Assembly (NCBI RefSeq): GCF_036373705.1 | Contig: NC_089866.1 | Coordinates: 20,870,501-20,934,500 of the forward strand | Origin: Amia ocellicauda | Taxonomy: Eukaryota; Chordata; Actinopteri; Amiiformes; Amiidae | Direction: 5' to 3' | Length of the DNA stretch: 64,000 bases | Shown: positions 16,001 through 37,700 of the stretch, piece after piece | How positions within the stretch are numbered: position 1 is the first letter of the stretch | How the letters are laid out: every line of letters starts with the position of its first letter | Position numbers and translations under genes: made by a program | The notes under the pieces: model-generated | What the model was told of the DNA's origin: nothing | What the model saw: only the letters and a program-made list of their open reading frames with translations | Database searches by the model: none

Positions 16001-17039
16001 AAAAGCTCTCCCCCGGAAGACACGGCCACGGAGGAATCCACGCTGATCAACCTGTCGATGGCTTGCGTCAGGTTCTCCCTCAGACCCTGGATGGTCTCGA
16101 CTACACGCAAACACAGGAAAAACTGTGACTACAGAATGCAAAGACTGCATATCTGTCAGTACATTCTGAGCCCCCAGTGATGATCTCAACAATGTTCTGA
16201 TTTTCTAACTAAATGATTATACATGTCAAAACGCCTGCCATCAGGTTGAGTTTAGTTTAATGTTCCAGTCTGACCATTGAGCCTGAATGTGTGTTATACA
16301 TTAATAAAACAAATACAAGTAAAGTCCTTTTAGGATCACCATTACCTTTGTGTCTCTTGAGGAACTCCAGGAGGGTGCGGATGGCTGCCACAGCAGAGGC
16401 CATGTCTGGGTCTTGTCCCATCTGACTGCGGAAATACTCCACAAGCTCTGAGAAGAGAGGACAGACTTTGTGTATCTTGTAACCTTATTCAGGGAATTTA
16501 ATGGTTATTTAAAATGTATAATCTTTATATAAATCCTTGTGGATAGTGATATTTTTTCTCCCTATGGTACATATCCATGTATAAAGTGCATCAATTATAC
16601 AACCAATAAATATACTCTATTGGCTAAAACGTTGACTAATTTATATTGTATTACCACTGTTTCCAAAGCTTTAGTGAAGATTTTATGCCTAAAACCTGAA
16701 GGGATGTGACTCAGCATGGCCAGGAGTGAGAATAAAGTGAATTATACAGCCCAAAGTCTGTATGGCACTTCCTAACACTAACTCAGCAATACCAACAAAG
16801 AGTCTCATATTTATTAATCCACACAATCTATAATCTCCATTACAAAAATAAAAATACAGCCAATGCTAAGTGCCTTACAATTAAAGTAAGGAGACAGCAC
16901 ATCTGCAAGATTAGCAATAACACTTACAGTGAAGACGATTTAAGGAGGCTAAACTTACAAGGCTTTCAGTCCTCAAGCTGACAGACGAGTATATGGGTTT
17001 GTTACATACAAATAATCTCAACATACCTTCTTCGTCCAT
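13010..17039 (-). CDS. EIF2B1: Translation initiation factor eIF2B subunit alpha
   Basis: Regulatory alpha subunit of the decameric eIF2B guanine-nucleotide exchange factor. It forms the homodimer at the core and senses phosphorylated eIF2 in the integrated stress response. Nine exons in transcript order: 17039-17027, 16447-16346, 16100-15964, 15439-15323, 15031-14919, 14760-14692, 14426-14351, 13744-13619 and 13165-13010. They sum to 909 nt, giving 302 residues (human 305). Landmarks are [69 protein letters not shown] (central Rossmann-like part), VPDKFKYKADTL and the C-terminus ending [12 protein letters not shown]. The first coding exon is only 13 nt. Intron 5 uses a GC donor (GG|gcaagt, intron GC at 14917-14918). 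Without it the frame cannot be kept. Head to head with GTF2H3. Confidence 0.97.
13770..13990 (+). mobile_element. 3' end of a CR1-like LINE in EIF2B1 intron 7
   Basis: The stretch runs from GGAGACACTTCTTCACACAG through AACAAACTCCCCAGTGATG and GAATGGCCTCCTCTCATTTG to TTTCTTATGTTCTTATA. From memory this is the conserved 3' end of a LINE common in non-teleost ray-finned fish. The repeated TTATGTTC-type octamer at its end is typical of CR1-clade tails. It lies in sense on the plus strand, antisense to EIF2B1. Its left limit is within about 40 bp of the acceptor of EIF2B1 exon 8. Confidence 0.6.
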
Positions 17040-17524
17040 TTCTGAAATAAAGAAAACCTTCGCAGCACTTCAATCCAGACAGATGTCAGTTTCCAGTTAG
17101 CCTTCTGTACCCACAGACAGCCAATACAGCTTTATGATTAATAAAATAACCTAGAAATGTCTTTAAAATAAAGCTGCAGAAAAAAATATATAGTTCAGCT
17201 GATTTTATCAAATCGCCTTCAAAAATTGCATCAACTTTAAGAGCAAAAAATCATGACAGCCCGACACATTTATCCACCCATGGAATAGTGAGAATCAGAC
17301 TTTTACAAATAACTTTTTATTTTAGCTAAGTTGATGTTTTAAAACGAATTAATATTAACATTTGGAGAGAATTATTCCATCGCTTTCAGTGTCGCTCGTG
17401 TTTCAGAAGCTGCTTGAATGTGTCCTGTCGCGGTAAAATTACGTCATCACACCGCGACAGACACAGGAAGATGCTTTGCTGACATTTGGAGAGAAAGTGT
17501 ATTTGGTTCGTTTGTGTTGCAGAC
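17040..17524. promoter_or_regulatory. Bidirectional promoter of EIF2B1 and GTF2H3
   Basis: The start codons of EIF2B1 (17039, minus) and GTF2H3 (17525, plus) are separated by 485 bp. This spacer contains TTACGTCA at 17439-17446, a near-consensus CRE/ATF site. The site is enclosed by a perfect 10-bp inverted repeat, CTGTCGCGGT at 17425-17434 and ACCGCGACAG at 17451-17460. No TATA box is evident near either start. Bidirectional activity is inferred from head-to-head spacing. Confidence 0.7.
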
Positions 17525-21399
<3,875 letters not shown>

Positions 21400-22345
21400 C
21401 CGCCACCTTTGGACTGTTAAGTGATACTGGGAATCGGCGTCAGGAGAATCTAACGGACAGCACCAGAGTGTGGACTAGCTGGCAGTTATATTTCAATTTG
21501 AGTGAAGAATCGGTTGTGCTTTTTAAAAAAAACATTTTTCTACAGTTTTGTTTCCGATTTGCAAAGGACCTGGCTGGAGAAAGTTAGACTATATTCTGAT
21601 TGAAGAGGTGCATCACCACCTGCGTCTTCCCATTGCTTCTGGTTTACACCTCAGCAGAAACACCATCAGGAGACCCAACCTGTCAGGGAGTTGTTGAAGT
21701 TTAAACTTCGGACGGAGACTGAAAGTACAGTTGGGAACTATAAGGAATATTTTAATGGCCCCATGTGCAACTTAGTAAAAAATCGAATGAAAAATTATAA
21801 GTAACTATGATTTTGTTTTAGTACTTTTGTATTGAAACAACAAAGTCCTACAAATCTTTAGGTTTTACTTATCAAAAGACCAAAATGTTCATTTTTCTTG
21901 AATAATTGTTGTCCTTAGTCAGTGATTTTCTTAACTTTTCTTAATGCTAGATAAAATAACTGCTTCGTTTGTGAATGTGATATGATTCCACATGTTCCAT
22001 GTGTTTTTCTTTCCACAATGCAAAAAGTATACTGTGAAATCTGCTTCCAAACCAAAATAGTAGCATGAATCAGATTTTATTAATGAGAAGGGAAATTCAG
22101 AAGAGCAGTTATTAGACAATTCAATAATCTTGAACAGGTGTTTGGAATTAATAGATTAACGGTTGAGTTTTATCATGAATTTCAGTGTCTGCTGATAACT
22201 GAAATTGACAAATTAAAAAGTGTATTTATTTCTAAATTTTCCCTGTTATTACTATATTAATTTTAGTAGAGACAGAACTATTTTCTGTTGAAATCAACCA
22301 TGTTTATATCAGAAATGACAACAATAAAATGTGTTTCTTTGAAAA
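21400..22345 (+). other. GTF2H3: GTF2H3 3' untranslated region
   Basis: AT-rich stretch with no supported coding frame. The first canonical AATAAA I see is at 22323-22328, followed by a T-rich stretch, which sets the likely 3' end. Confidence 0.6.
22323..22328 (+). terminator. GTF2H3: Polyadenylation signal of GTF2H3
   Basis: Canonical AATAAA about 920 bp after the GTF2H3 stop. Confidence 0.6.
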
Positions 22346-22744
22346 TGTATTTGTTAGCCCAAGTTGTGATAGTCCCATTTTTTTAACTGGTGCTTTATGT
22401 ATTATTTACATTATTGTATTTTATTAAAACGTTTCACAGTAACGGTGGGATGCACCTCAAATGGTTCACTCAACCGTCATGGAAGAGCATTATATAAGCA
22501 AGTCTTTATTAACTATTGGAAATTAAAACCAAGAACGGAACTAACGGCGTCCAGCGGGATCCGGGGGAAGAGTCCTGCTGCCGGAAATACTGTGTTTCCT
22601 TTTAATCCGTCCGATGTGGAGTGGGACTTCAGAGTATTTATGTTATAGGAGAAAACGTACATAAAACGTGTTTTTTTTGTTTTGTTTACTTTTATGTGTT
22701 TTTATTATTATTATTATCAAAATCTTATTCTTGAGTCTTTTACG

Positions 22745-22799
<55 letters not shown>

Positions 22800-23045
22800 T
22801 TTATCAGCCGCCGACAGTGAGGATCTTTGATATCACTCAGCCTAATGGAATTATATTCTCCTTATAACAAGCACTAACACTCATAATTTAACGGGTAGGT
22901 TTTATTTAATTAAGATGTTTTAGACCAACGAAAATAGAAATAGCCAAGTGGCTGTATACATGTCATTCCGAGTCTTGGTGTTTATGATTGTGTAGAGGGA
23001 TAACAACACAATTGCCAGGTTTCGGACACGGGCGTGTTTGTGTCC
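22346..23045 (+). other. GTF2H3-NFKBIL1 spacer and NFKBIL1 5' region
   Basis: A GC-richer island at about 22540-22630 contains CCGGAAAT (ETS-like) and may be the NFKBIL1 promoter. It is followed by a (TA)n microsatellite at 22748-22796. No other gene is visible. The promoter role is inferred from position and base composition only. Confidence 0.45.
22748..22796. repeat. (TA)n microsatellite
   Basis: Uninterrupted TA repeat of about 24 units upstream of NFKBIL1. Confidence 0.95.
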
Positions 23046-24861
23046 ATGGCGTCTCGCCGGCAGAAGCGTGTGCTGCGCTACGTGGAGGAGGGCAGCCTGC
23101 TGAAGCTCAAGTCGTACCTGCGCAAACACCCGGACATCGAGCTCAACTTCTCCCGGGGCAGCAAGGGCCGGAGCCCGCTACACCTGGCCTGCTCACTGGG
23201 CGACGACGCTGTCCTCAGACTGCTGCTGAAGAAGGGCGCAGACCCGCTGAGGAAAGACCGCAGAGGGGACACGGCTCTTCACCTGGCCGCTAACAGAGCT
23301 CTCAAGCATGGCAAGAGAGGTGCGTTGTTAGTTTGCTTCTCCAGACCAATGGGATTGAAAAGGATAGAAGCCTATTTCTGTGTGTGTTATTCCTAAACAA
23401 AAACAAGTGATCGCAGATTATGTTCAGCAAACATTGTGTGATATATATCTCTTACTTTACAACAAACAGATAGGGTTGAATTGGTTTCTCTTCTTGTTTT
23501 GAACAGCCTATGATGACCTGGTGGTGCCCCTGCGAAAGTCCTGCCCTGTTGCGATGGAGACACCCAACCGCGCGGGTGTCACCCCTCAGGATGTGCTGCA
23601 ATGGATGAGAGCGGACCAGGTGAGTGGGACCAGAGTTCGGAGACACGGGGGGGGACCCTGCCACTGATGACGACAAGGGGCTGAATGTACTGATACTGCC
23701 AGACACACGAGAGTCAAGTCCGACCCTCTGTAAAAATGTGTGTAGAGTAGAGACTGATTATGATATGGATATCATGATGAACAGTGACTGGAAATGATAG
23801 GGGTATGGGCTAAACAGAGCAAGATAACCTTTATGATCCCTACTTAGATAATGATCTGGAAATGACTACCATTAAGTGATGAAGACCCTTAGCATCCCAC
23901 ATTGTTCTCACATAAATGCATGTTTTTTAAATTAGCCAATTAAACTTCTTTCTCCCTTTTAGTTCCAGGATGCAACAATGGCAGGAGACGGCACTACAAA
24001 AACAGACCCTGAAAAGGAGTGGCGAGAAAAGCTTTTCGGAGAATGCCAGGATGAGTTCTTCGAGACGTTTGGACAGTATGACAGTAAGATGGCAGAGTTT
24101 ATTACATAAATATTGTTTTCCAAGCTTTAATACTTAATGTCATGAAGCATTTCTAAATTATTATACTGTGGAAACTAAAACCGTACACACCACTGTAATC
24201 ATGGGACAGAATAGATTTGCCACTGCTTTTTTATATATACTTTATATAAAGTTTAATTTTATCTGTATTGTTTTCTTCTCTTTTTCTTGAATCAGATGAT
24301 CTCTCCAGGGAGGATGCGGAGCCAGATGATTTTGTGGACTGGGCTGAGCAGATCAGGCGGGAGTACCATGAGAAGCGGCGCGCCCAGGCCCAAAGAGAGG
24401 CAGAGGGCTCCGTGAGCGGGAGGAAGAGGAAGAAGAAGGAGCAGGAGGCCGAAAGCCACAAAGAGCTCCAAGCCAGACTGGAAGCAGAGCATGCCGAGTA
24501 CTTGGCCCGAGCCGCGAGGAAGGCAGAGGAGGTTCGGTTAGGGAAGAAGCAGAGATATGAGGAGAAGTGCGCTGCCACTTTCCAGGGAGGGTCGGACTCC
24601 AGGCTGGGCTACTCGGACATCCCCTGGCCGGCGCCGCAGGGCTCGGTGCGGGAGATGGTGGAGGTGATGCTGCATGGGGCCGACCGCAAGGACAAGACCG
24701 CTTTCCGCAAGCTGCTGAAGAGACAGCAGACACTCTGGCACCCGGACAAGTTCGCCCAGCGCTGCGGGGCCCGGCTGGAGGACAGCGAGAGAGGGAGGAT
24801 CCTAGACACTGTGACCGCTCTCTCCCAGGAGCTCAATAAACTGTCCGAGAGCATGAAGTGA
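23046..24861 (+). CDS. NFKBIL1: NF-kappa-B inhibitor-like protein 1 (IkBL)
   Basis: Ankyrin-repeat protein related to IkB, proposed to modulate NF-kB signalling and alternative splicing. Four exons, 23046-23319, 23507-23619, 23963-24083 and 24296-24861, give 357 residues (human 381). The N-terminus has two ankyrin repeats (GRSPLHLACSLGDDAVLRLL and GDTALHLAANRAL, about residues 38-90). Further landmarks are the KEWREKLFGECQDEF segment, a charged Lys/Glu/Arg helix (about 210-270), and the C-terminal block YSDIPWP...LWHPDKF...LSQELNKL. That block matches the end of human NFKBIL1 and contains a J-domain-like HPD. An in-frame ATG lies 12 bp upstream (23034); 23046 was chosen because MASRRQKR matches MASTSRRQRR in human. 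Exon GC content is clearly higher than in neighbouring genes. The introns argue against a retrocopy. Confidence 0.93.
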
Positions 24862-24878
24862 CTGCAGCTCGCTTTGTT

Positions 24879-24884
24879 AATAAA
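24879..24884 (+). terminator. NFKBIL1: Polyadenylation signal of NFKBIL1
   Basis: AATAAA only 17 bp past the stop codon, implying a very short 3' UTR. Confidence 0.65.
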
Positions 24885-25321
24885 ATACTACTACTCCATG
24901 TGTGTTTGTGCCTCTGTTTTAACATTATTCCTGCACATAGCACTGTATATTATCTGCCATCTACTTGTCTGCCCACGTCTTTCACGTACTATATTATTAG
25001 GTTATTTCTCATAAAGACACCAGTTATATTGTTGACCACAACCCAAAGCAGTCTTTTCTGTATTAAAAAAAGATGTCAAACACAAGTGTGTCACGGATAA
25101 CTTCTGCCAACAGATTGTTTTTGTTGAGAAGTAAAGTTTTACAATTGTATTAAAATCATTGCAAAAATGGTTTTATATGTAAGAACAAGCAGGTGAAAAA
25201 GAATAGAAGTTGCAGGATTGAGGAGGCTGACGCTAGGTGTCGCTGTCGGTGGGGACTTTAATAAGACGGTTCGTGGAAGAGCAGAGCCGCTCTTTCGCAA
25301 GCCCTGATTGGCTAATGCTCG

Positions 25322-25336
25322 GTTACCATAGACGAC
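25322..25336 (+). promoter_or_regulatory. TCTN2: RFX X-box upstream of TCTN2
   Basis: GTTACC-ATA-GACGAC fits the RFX X-box consensus RYYNYY-N(1-3)-RRNRAC at every position. It lies 84 bp before the TCTN2 ATG and 11 bp after an inverted CCAAT box. RFX factors drive ciliary genes, which suits a transition-zone protein. Function is inferred. Confidence 0.7.
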
Positions 25337-25419
25337 GCTTGTGGTTAGACATGGCGTCGAGCAGAGCATGACAGTTTGCGCAGGAGCGTCTGTATATCGC
25401 GACATTCACCTTCATCATC

Positions 25420-33049
<7,630 letters not shown>

Positions 33050-33086
33050 AGTCCACTTAACTGCAATAAAACTGTGGTATTCATAG

Positions 33087-33123
<37 letters not shown>

Positions 33124-33245
33124 GTGTGTATATATCATATATAGTGTGTATATTGTTTCATAAATCATGTGTACATACAGTGAAATAAGTAATAAGCTTT
33201 ACTTTTTTCTGTAAATATTTGTAACATAAATTATTTTAAAATAAA
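33050..33245 (+). other. TCTN2: TCTN2 3' untranslated region with two poly-A signals and (TA)n
   Basis: AATAAA occurs at 33065-33070, 16 bp past the stop, and again at 33240-33245. A (TA)n run at 33089-33122 lies between them. Either signal could serve. Confidence 0.6.
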
Positions 33246-34153
33246 GTTTTTCTTTGATATATGCAATATGTGTTTGCCTTGAGTTAATGAAATGGTTAAA
33301 TACAACTACAAAAAACACAAAATATTTAAAACAAGGTTCAGTTTCCATTGTGCTTTTAGCTATTAGCTATTATAACTACAGCTCCCTGAGAACACACGAT
33401 TCATTCTGAAGACTGAAAGGCACGCATATATACTCTCATTGCGAGAAATAATTTCAGGATGGTAGGATTTTGTTAGATCGCCAATAAGATCAACAATTTA
33501 GTGTCTGAAACTAATGGAAACTTTCGGTTGGCCAGCATTAATACGACACCATAGTTTTCCATCCCATCGAAACCGAGTGAAAGCTTACGATTGGCCAACA
33601 GTGGAAGCGTTAGTACGAGAGTTGATCAGCATAGAGACGGTCTCGAACTGGAAACGACGTGGAAGGAATCTGTCATAAAACACCGAGGAACCTGATCTAT
33701 CCCTGTACTGTGTGCTCATATAATGAGCTGTAATCGAGGATGTAGTTACTTCATGTGTCTTAACATCACCTTTCGATTTTGTGGCTGTCATTGTTAAATT
33801 TGAATAAATCAACACTCGACGCTTCATCCATTGTTACATCCAGGATTTCAGATTATTTTTTTACTGAACTTCAACAACGACTTCGTTTTTAATTCCGCTG
33901 CGAATTTGCGCAACAATCTTATACAAGACGAAGAAACAACACACCATCCTGTTGTTACACGACCAATGCGGTCACGTTACTAATTTTGAATGAAAAAGCT
34001 AACCTGGTACTAGTCTTGTATGTTCCTGGAAAGCCCTAAGGATCTACGTGTCACAGTTTAATGATTGACAGGAGCGCCGGAGGAATTGACTTCTAAAGGT
34101 CCTACTTGAAGAGTCACCTGGATGTGAATCAGTGTCCTCACCCCGGGGTGAAG
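33246..34153 (+). promoter_or_regulatory. ATP6V0A2: ATP6V0A2 upstream and 5' leader region
   Basis: The spacer contains CCAAT-type boxes at 33481-33485, 33590-33594 (inverted) and 33963-33967. It also has a diverged repeated segment (GAAA...CGRTTGGCCA at 33517-33534 and 33579-33597). GTCACGTTAC at 33971-33980 differs at one position from the CLEAR element GTCACGTGAC used by TFEB on lysosomal and V-ATPase genes. The promoter role is inferred from position. Confidence 0.45.
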
Positions 34154-34709
34154 ATGGGCTCGTTGTTCAGGAGCGAGGAGATGTGCTTGGCCCAGCTGTT
34201 CCTGCAGTCCGGGTCTGCGTATGACTGCATCAGCGAGCTGGGGGAGATGGGGCTGGTCGAGTTCAGGGATGTAAGTGCTACTGCTGGTGCTGGTGCGGAT
34301 GAACTAGTTGTCATTGTAGTGAATTGTGTTGTCTGGGATTGTAAAATAGTAGACTGGGGAAAGTGCTCTCGCCAGTATTCACAGTTCTGTTTTGGTCAGA
34401 TTTGTGTGTTCCCATGCACACACCTATAAAGAAACCTTGAAAATGCATAACCAACATCCGGGTGGAGTACCTTCTATTTTATGCAGTCTTTGTATTAGGG
34501 TTTAACATTTTAACAATAACTTAATAATGCCGAGCTATCCCAGGTGGCATACTGTCAGACCCCTGCCAGGACAGTGCTGGGTGGTGTCCAGTGTCCAGGC
34601 CACCTGGGCATCTTCTCCTGGTGAGAGCCCTCCAGTTCTGCAGCCTGAAGGAAATCCAGACACCGTCTATCCTTATATAAATGAGCTTAAACTAATTTAT
34701 TTAAACTGG

Positions 34710-34763
<54 letters not shown>

Positions 34764-37700
34764 TATTGGGGAATAGCAAATTAGATTTTGAATAAATAGG
34801 ATTGTCTTGTGCTCTCTGCAAGTAAAAACGTTTCAACTCTAATTTTCTTTTTTTCAGTCGCAGCTCTAGGTTTGTTATTAAGTTCGGGCACTTATTCAAA
34901 CATAACGATTTTATATTTTTTCGTACCTGGCTAGTTTGTTTACTGCAGAAGTCTATAATATGTGTTTTTATCACTGTGTTGGCGTACAGCTGTTTTTCAG
35001 TGCAGTTGCTGCTTCAGAGGTGATTCTGACAAGGACAGGAGGTCAAATAAACTCCCAAATTGGACTATAAAGGCCGGCCTTTACTTATTTTTGAGAAACT
35101 GATTATTTAAAGGCTTTCTAAAATCCCTCTAGTAATCAATATAGACTATCTTTGAAGAATTAAGTAAATGGTAAAAAAAGAGAGAGATTAAAAGCATTAA
35201 TTTAGTGCAGGACTTTTTTAAAGCATTTTCATACTATTTAGTAAACAATAACCAATGATGACCTTTACAAGCCCAGAAACCTGAATGATAAAATATACAT
35301 AGGGCTCCCAATAACTTGTTGAACAGGTAATCAGCGGGGCAGGGACCAAGCTGTGCTCATATCTGAAATCATTCAGTGTGGTGAACTTTGCTCTTGGTAA
35401 GAACTGTTTGGTCTCTTTCCAATGTCTTCAAGTTGGCCAGGATGATGTCTCGTGTTTTAGTGAGGTCTGCTGCTTAGCAGAGAGCTATTCAGGGGCACAT
35501 AGTTGCTCTAAACGTCTTTCAAAGGGCTTTTGTTGCAGAGTCTGTGTCGTCTGCCCTCTGTCTTTAGTTCTGCCCTTGCTTTGCAAACAGCATGGTATGG
35601 AACATTCACATATTCATGCCCACATGGTGCCAGGAGGTTCAGTTTATTTGAATAATTCTACATATATTTACATGATTTAAATGTGTTTGGCGCTGTTGAT
35701 AATTGTGCTTGCTGGTGCTCAGAAATCGTTGCTGGGAAGTTTGCAGTTTTGAAGGTTAACCCTTCTGCTGTGGGTTTGGGTTTGGTAGAAAACAGTTTTC
35801 AGTAATAGCAGAGTAAATCAGATTAGTGATGCCATACAATAGTCTACCTGAGTTAATAGTCAACCTGCCTAGTTAGCATTTACTGTAATGTTTTAAGCAA
35901 GTAAGGTTCTGCTAAAATAAGTGAAGACAATTTTATTCAGCCAATGTAAACTTTAGTGAGCAAATAGTTTCTATATCATGAGTTAACCTAACCCTAACCT
36001 AATTTGAAGTTATACTTGTTATATTGAACTATCCATGAAAGCAGTTTCAATATTGTGTATAGCAGATGTCCTGATTATTCCATGCTATGTAAGGACTGAA
36101 CAAGTGTGATATTTTGTGGCTGTTTATTTATAGTAAGGACTCAAAAAGTTATATTTTGCTTGGACTGTGATAACAGGGTCTACTATTATACTAATATCGT
36201 CGAAACTTAAAACGCCTTACTTGGATTAACAAGTGAGAAACGAATCAGATTTAAATCAAAAACTGTGTATGACTTCAGAAATAATATAACCACATTTTTT
36301 TTAAAGAAATGTAGATCACATACACAAATAAAAAATAACATAAACAACTTCACAGACTGACCTATTTTTTCTTTGTGTGTCTGTGTTTGTTGCATATTTC
36401 TAGCACTTCTGCCAGTAGGGAAACAGGAAGATCAATTTGCACTAATCCCTGGAAAAATCACTCATTTATGCCAGAGCCCTTTCCCTCCCTGCCTGCGGTC
36501 ACACACAAACCAGAAATTAGGGGAAAAAATAAAGGACTATAACCTTTATTGCCTCTGACATCATCTGTGAAATTGGAGTGTAGGTCACGCTTCATTTCAC
36601 GAGGAAAGGTGTGAGGCCGGATACACTGCGATTACTTCTCTGTTTTCCCAGGATAGTTTATGTAGGCAGCAAGAATTGTGTGTCCAGATCCGGCACCTTA
36701 TGTCTCTCTTCAGCTTCTGCTGTGAGTGAATCCTCTGTCTCTTGCATTTCAGCTCAACCCCAATGTGAACTCCTTCCAACGCAAGTTTGTCGGTGAGATA
36801 AAGAGGTGTGAGGAGATGGAGAGGATTCTTGGTAAGATGCACCTGTTTCTGCTCGGGCTTGCTCATGGCTTCAGTAGAATCCAGTGATGTCAGGAGGTCA
36901 CATAGTTTTTCTTATTAGATTTCTCTTTGGAGGGCATTCTGGGGTTGTCTGGAATATACTAGAAAAAGACTATTTATTATCTTACATTACAATATGCTGA
37001 CTTTAATAATTAAATAATTTAAAAAATACTTTAAGGCATCAGCAGAGATTATTAGTGCCCAAGACTAGGACATAGGTTTGCTGAAGCTTCCCTCTTCTTC
37101 TCCCTAAAATAAAAGTATGGCCTTCAGGATTCACACCACGGATTTCTAAAATGAAACAGCACCCACTCTCCTGACAGTGTTTTGAATTGCATAATTTAGT
37201 CAGACTTCATCTACGCTGAATGTCCCTGGCTCTCAGGGTTGGTAGTGCTGTCTGACACTGGGGCTCACTGTATGTAATTGAAGGCATAAGTTGAGAAATT
37301 ATAAGTTGAAAAAAGAACAAATAAGTTGAAAAATCAAGATTCTAGGTTAACAATCTTTTTATCCCCCAATTTAGAATGTAATCCGATTAGTGTGGAATTA
37401 CGGAAGGCCTGACCCTTTTCACCACTTAGATTACAATGCTGAGTCTCATTGCTAATTATCAGAAAGAATTTGAAGCAAATTATTCAGCTTTAGCTATTTT
37501 GTTGTTGTTGTTGTTGTTGTTGTTGTTGGGGCAGAGACATTTATTACATTTTTAACTGTGTAATGAGTGACAATTTGAGATGTATGGACCAAGTTTTCCT
37601 CTCTGTGTCTTTAACCATTAGGTTAATAAATCATGATTACATTTACTGATGCAAATAGGGTTGACAGTGGACTTCTGTGTTTGTACTATAGGCCTTACTG

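Larger units (their letters stand above)
24862..25419 (+). other. NFKBIL1-TCTN2 spacer with TCTN2 promoter
   Basis: The left half is AT-rich and featureless apart from the poly-A signal. The last 160 bp are GC-richer and contain an inverted CCAAT box (ATTGG at 25307-25311) and an X-box, listed separately. Confidence 0.6.

Noticed and set aside
24353-24733. Long minus-strand frames opposite NFKBIL1 exon 4
   Set aside because: They are shadows of a GC-rich coding exon; composition and context fit the plus-strand protein only.
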